This document shows, in pieces, positions 61,952 to 64,000 of a DNA stretch of 64,000 bases. Position 1 is the first letter of the stretch. The number at the start of each line of letters is the position of its first letter. The notes beneath the pieces are model-generated. The model had not been told where the DNA came from. It did not search any database and saw only the letters and a list, made by a program, of their open reading frames with translations. This DNA is from Xylocopa sonorina (Eukaryota > Arthropoda > Insecta > Hymenoptera > Apidae). Position numbers and translations under genes: made by a program. The stretch lies in assembly GCF_050948175.1 (NCBI RefSeq), contig NC_135197.1, positions 10,620,501-10,684,500 of the forward strand, given 5' to 3'.

Positions 61952-64000
61952 ATGCAAATGGAGAACCCGACGACCACTGCGAGGCCATTCTTGGGCGGTT
62001 GGAGGAGCAGGGTTACCGGTACCGTTTACTACAACGCGAGTACCCAAACTGGACGGAATGGCGATAGGAACGAGAAAAGGGTGCAGACGAGGTTCACCGC
62101 GGACAAGTTTACGAACATGGAACGCGACGCTGGGGTGCAGACGGGTCTCTATCTCGGGGCTGGAGGCAGACTCCACGGGAGCACTCTCGAGGACTCGAGC
62201 TTGAAGGATCCCTCGAACGAGAAGATTCTGGAGAGCGTCGTAAAGATACAGAGGTTTTACAGGTGAAGTTGTAGACGATGCAAGTTAAAGTAGCGTAGGT
62301 AAAGTAGAATGCTGGAGAAGCGTGGAAGGGATTTTGCATATCCCTCGCCGGCGTAGAATCACGTAGCCTTATTAAATCGGTTAATTTTATTAACTAATTG
62401 TCCTGGCTGCTACGAAGGAGGAAGTAAAATTTGACGATAGAGGAAGATACACAATTTGTCCTCGTCGGATAAGTAGGTCAGAAGGAGGGACCACGGAGTT
62501 AGTGTTCAAGACCGGCGCTGAAACTTTTTGATCCCGGTCGTTTAGAGATTACAAGTAATAATTTAACATAATTGAGATCAATTTAAGCCACCGCGCGATC
62601 GCTGCAGCCATCTCTAACTTCGTTTCAACTTTCTTCCAAACGAAATACCAAGTTGGTATATCAAATCGGGCTGTACAAATTACATTTCGCGCAAACTATT
62701 CTAATTTAAATTTCCCTGCGCGAAACGACAATCCGATACCCGCCAAACCCCGTGCATCTAAGAGCCCTCTCCAACCCCCACAACTTCCGCGGTCACGTTC
62801 GCCTAAACTTAGCCTAAACCCTGGAATTTCCTGGCGCGATCGAACGTGCCCGCGAAGAATCCCGCCCATTTCGAATTGGGTATCGACAACTCGTAGCCGT
62901 GAACTCCAGCGACGAACGAAATCCGTCGGAACACCTGTTCAAACGTCCCGTGTCGGACGCTGCCCGCAGAGCTCACCGTGACCGGCAAACCGCGAGCCGC
63001 CCGGTCAGCGTTTCAGCCGGCGTTAAGAACACGGAGTCAGGGCAAACACATCCGGAGCCGGGGTGCTATCGCAGCCAGGATTTCGTGATACTAAACCGCA
63101 CGTCGCCCAGAACCACAGCGGACTTCGAGTTGCTGTACAATCTGCTGGACCGCTGGCGGTGTCGCGAGACGGAGGCGGCCGCCGAGCAGTTGTTCGAGTC
63201 GTCCAGGCTCGCCCTGGGTAGCCTAATCCTGTCGAAGGAGGTGGAGTTGCTGCGAGCCATAGACGCGATGAAAACGAGGGTCAAGCTGCGAAAGAAGGAG
63301 AGATCGTACGAGAAGTTCCTGGACGATCTGTCGAAACCGGTTCTCTGGAGGAACGCTCGCGGAGAACCGATTTTTGTAGACACTCTTCGCGTGCAACGAG
63401 CCAGAGGTTTCAGAGACACGTTCGATGAATTGTCGAAGGAGTATACTAGCGTGGAGGAACGGCTAGAGGCGTTGAACAGAGCGAGGAAGGATATCGAGAC
63501 GCACACGTGTAAAGCGTCTGATGAAGTGATTCGTTTATTGGACCAAGAGGTGGATCTCTTAAATCGCAATGTGGATGGGAGCAAGTTGAACTGGCTGAGG
63601 AGTAGACTGAAGATGGCTTTTCTGCGACTGGCCAGGGAGGCCTTGAGAAACGAGCGCGAAGATTTAAGTCGGATCCAGGCGGGTTGTAAAGTCGTCTGTA
63701 GGGGTTGCGGTAGACTGTTGCCAGTGGAGAAGTTTCCGCGGGAGAACCATCGTCGCTCGTTCTCCTGTAATTACTGTCTGCGCGTAAAAGTTCGGACGGA
63801 ACCTCGGGTCATGCTCGAGCCGTATCGGCGGTTGCTTCGCAGCGTCAGGCGTCACGAAGCGAGAATGCATTGCCACACCAGCCTGGCCTTCGCCATCGAC
63901 GAGGGGATCGTTTGTCGTTTGGTGAACGACATTTGGCACGGGAAATCGGCGATTTCGGAGAACGACTGCCTGGATGAGTTGAGGCTGGTTAGATTTCGAA
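61952..64000 (+). CDS. IQUB: Second IQUB-like paralogue, cut by the right edge
   Basis: Exon 1 (61952-62262) starts at ATG and carries the post-UBL motif ARPFLGGWRSRVTGTVYY and a VQT-containing stretch. It ends within an IQ-like VVKIQRFYR. The next exon most likely begins at 62910 (weak CTCCAG acceptor, phase-compatible) and stays open to the window end. It includes SPRTTADFELLYNLLDRWR, the double-cysteine pair CRGC...CNYC and NDIWHGKSAISENDC. These blocks match the gene at 55204-57315 in order, so the two are tandem paralogues; this one is more GC-rich and diverged. No ubiquitin-like domain precedes the ATG. The block just after the IQ motif in the first copy has no clear counterpart, so an exon between 62263 and 62909 may be missed. 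The C-terminus is outside the window. Confidence 0.85.

Noticed and set aside
1..64000. CRISPR arrays, bacterial operons, tRNA or rRNA genes
   Set aside because: No regularly spaced repeats, no tRNA cloverleaf pattern or rRNA sequence recognised by eye; the genes are eukaryotic and intron-bearing.

Overview
The window is animal nuclear DNA. The genes have short GT-AG introns, and every protein I recognise is a eukaryotic housekeeping or ciliary protein. The gene models, the short introns and the sharp swings in base composition fit an insect, most likely a hymenopteran (bee or ant). The species cannot be fixed from sequence alone.

Layout: (1) Positions 1-2065 hold small, unrecognised coding candidates: a five-exon minus-strand gene predicted to encode 279 aa, a weaker three-exon candidate, and a possible gene end at the left edge. 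(2) About 2.1-37.6 kb is GC- and CpG-rich with no gene I can support. It holds simple repeats, pyrimidine tracts, homeodomain-type TAATTA sites and a perfect 12-bp dyad, and could be a large intergenic or intronic regulatory domain. (3) A cluster of inverted and direct copies of a GATGGCGCCAC-type repeat (37.84-38.13 kb) sits where the sequence turns AT-rich. (4) About 38.5-57.3 kb is a compact, AT-rich gene block. On the minus strand lie NAC-alpha, lunapark, a degenerate mitochondrial malate-dehydrogenase paralogue, and the intronless condensin subunit barren/CAP-H, which lies inside the intron of a tiny coiled-coil gene. Divergently on the plus strand are NAA35 (NatC auxiliary subunit) and an IQUB-like gene. 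(5) About 57.3-64 kb returns to mixed or GC-rich sequence and holds a second, diverged IQUB-like paralogue cut off by the right edge.

Functions: NAC-alpha and NAA35 both act on nascent chains at the ribosome. Lunapark shapes ER three-way junctions, and barren closes the condensin I ring. The two IQUB-like genes belong to a family tied to axonemal radial spokes. The malate-dehydrogenase paralogue has lost nearly all catalytic residues yet keeps an intact three-exon frame, so it looks like an expressed pseudoenzyme. Exon boundaries were placed by hand from splice sites and reading-frame phase. Homology statements rest on family knowledge, not on searches.
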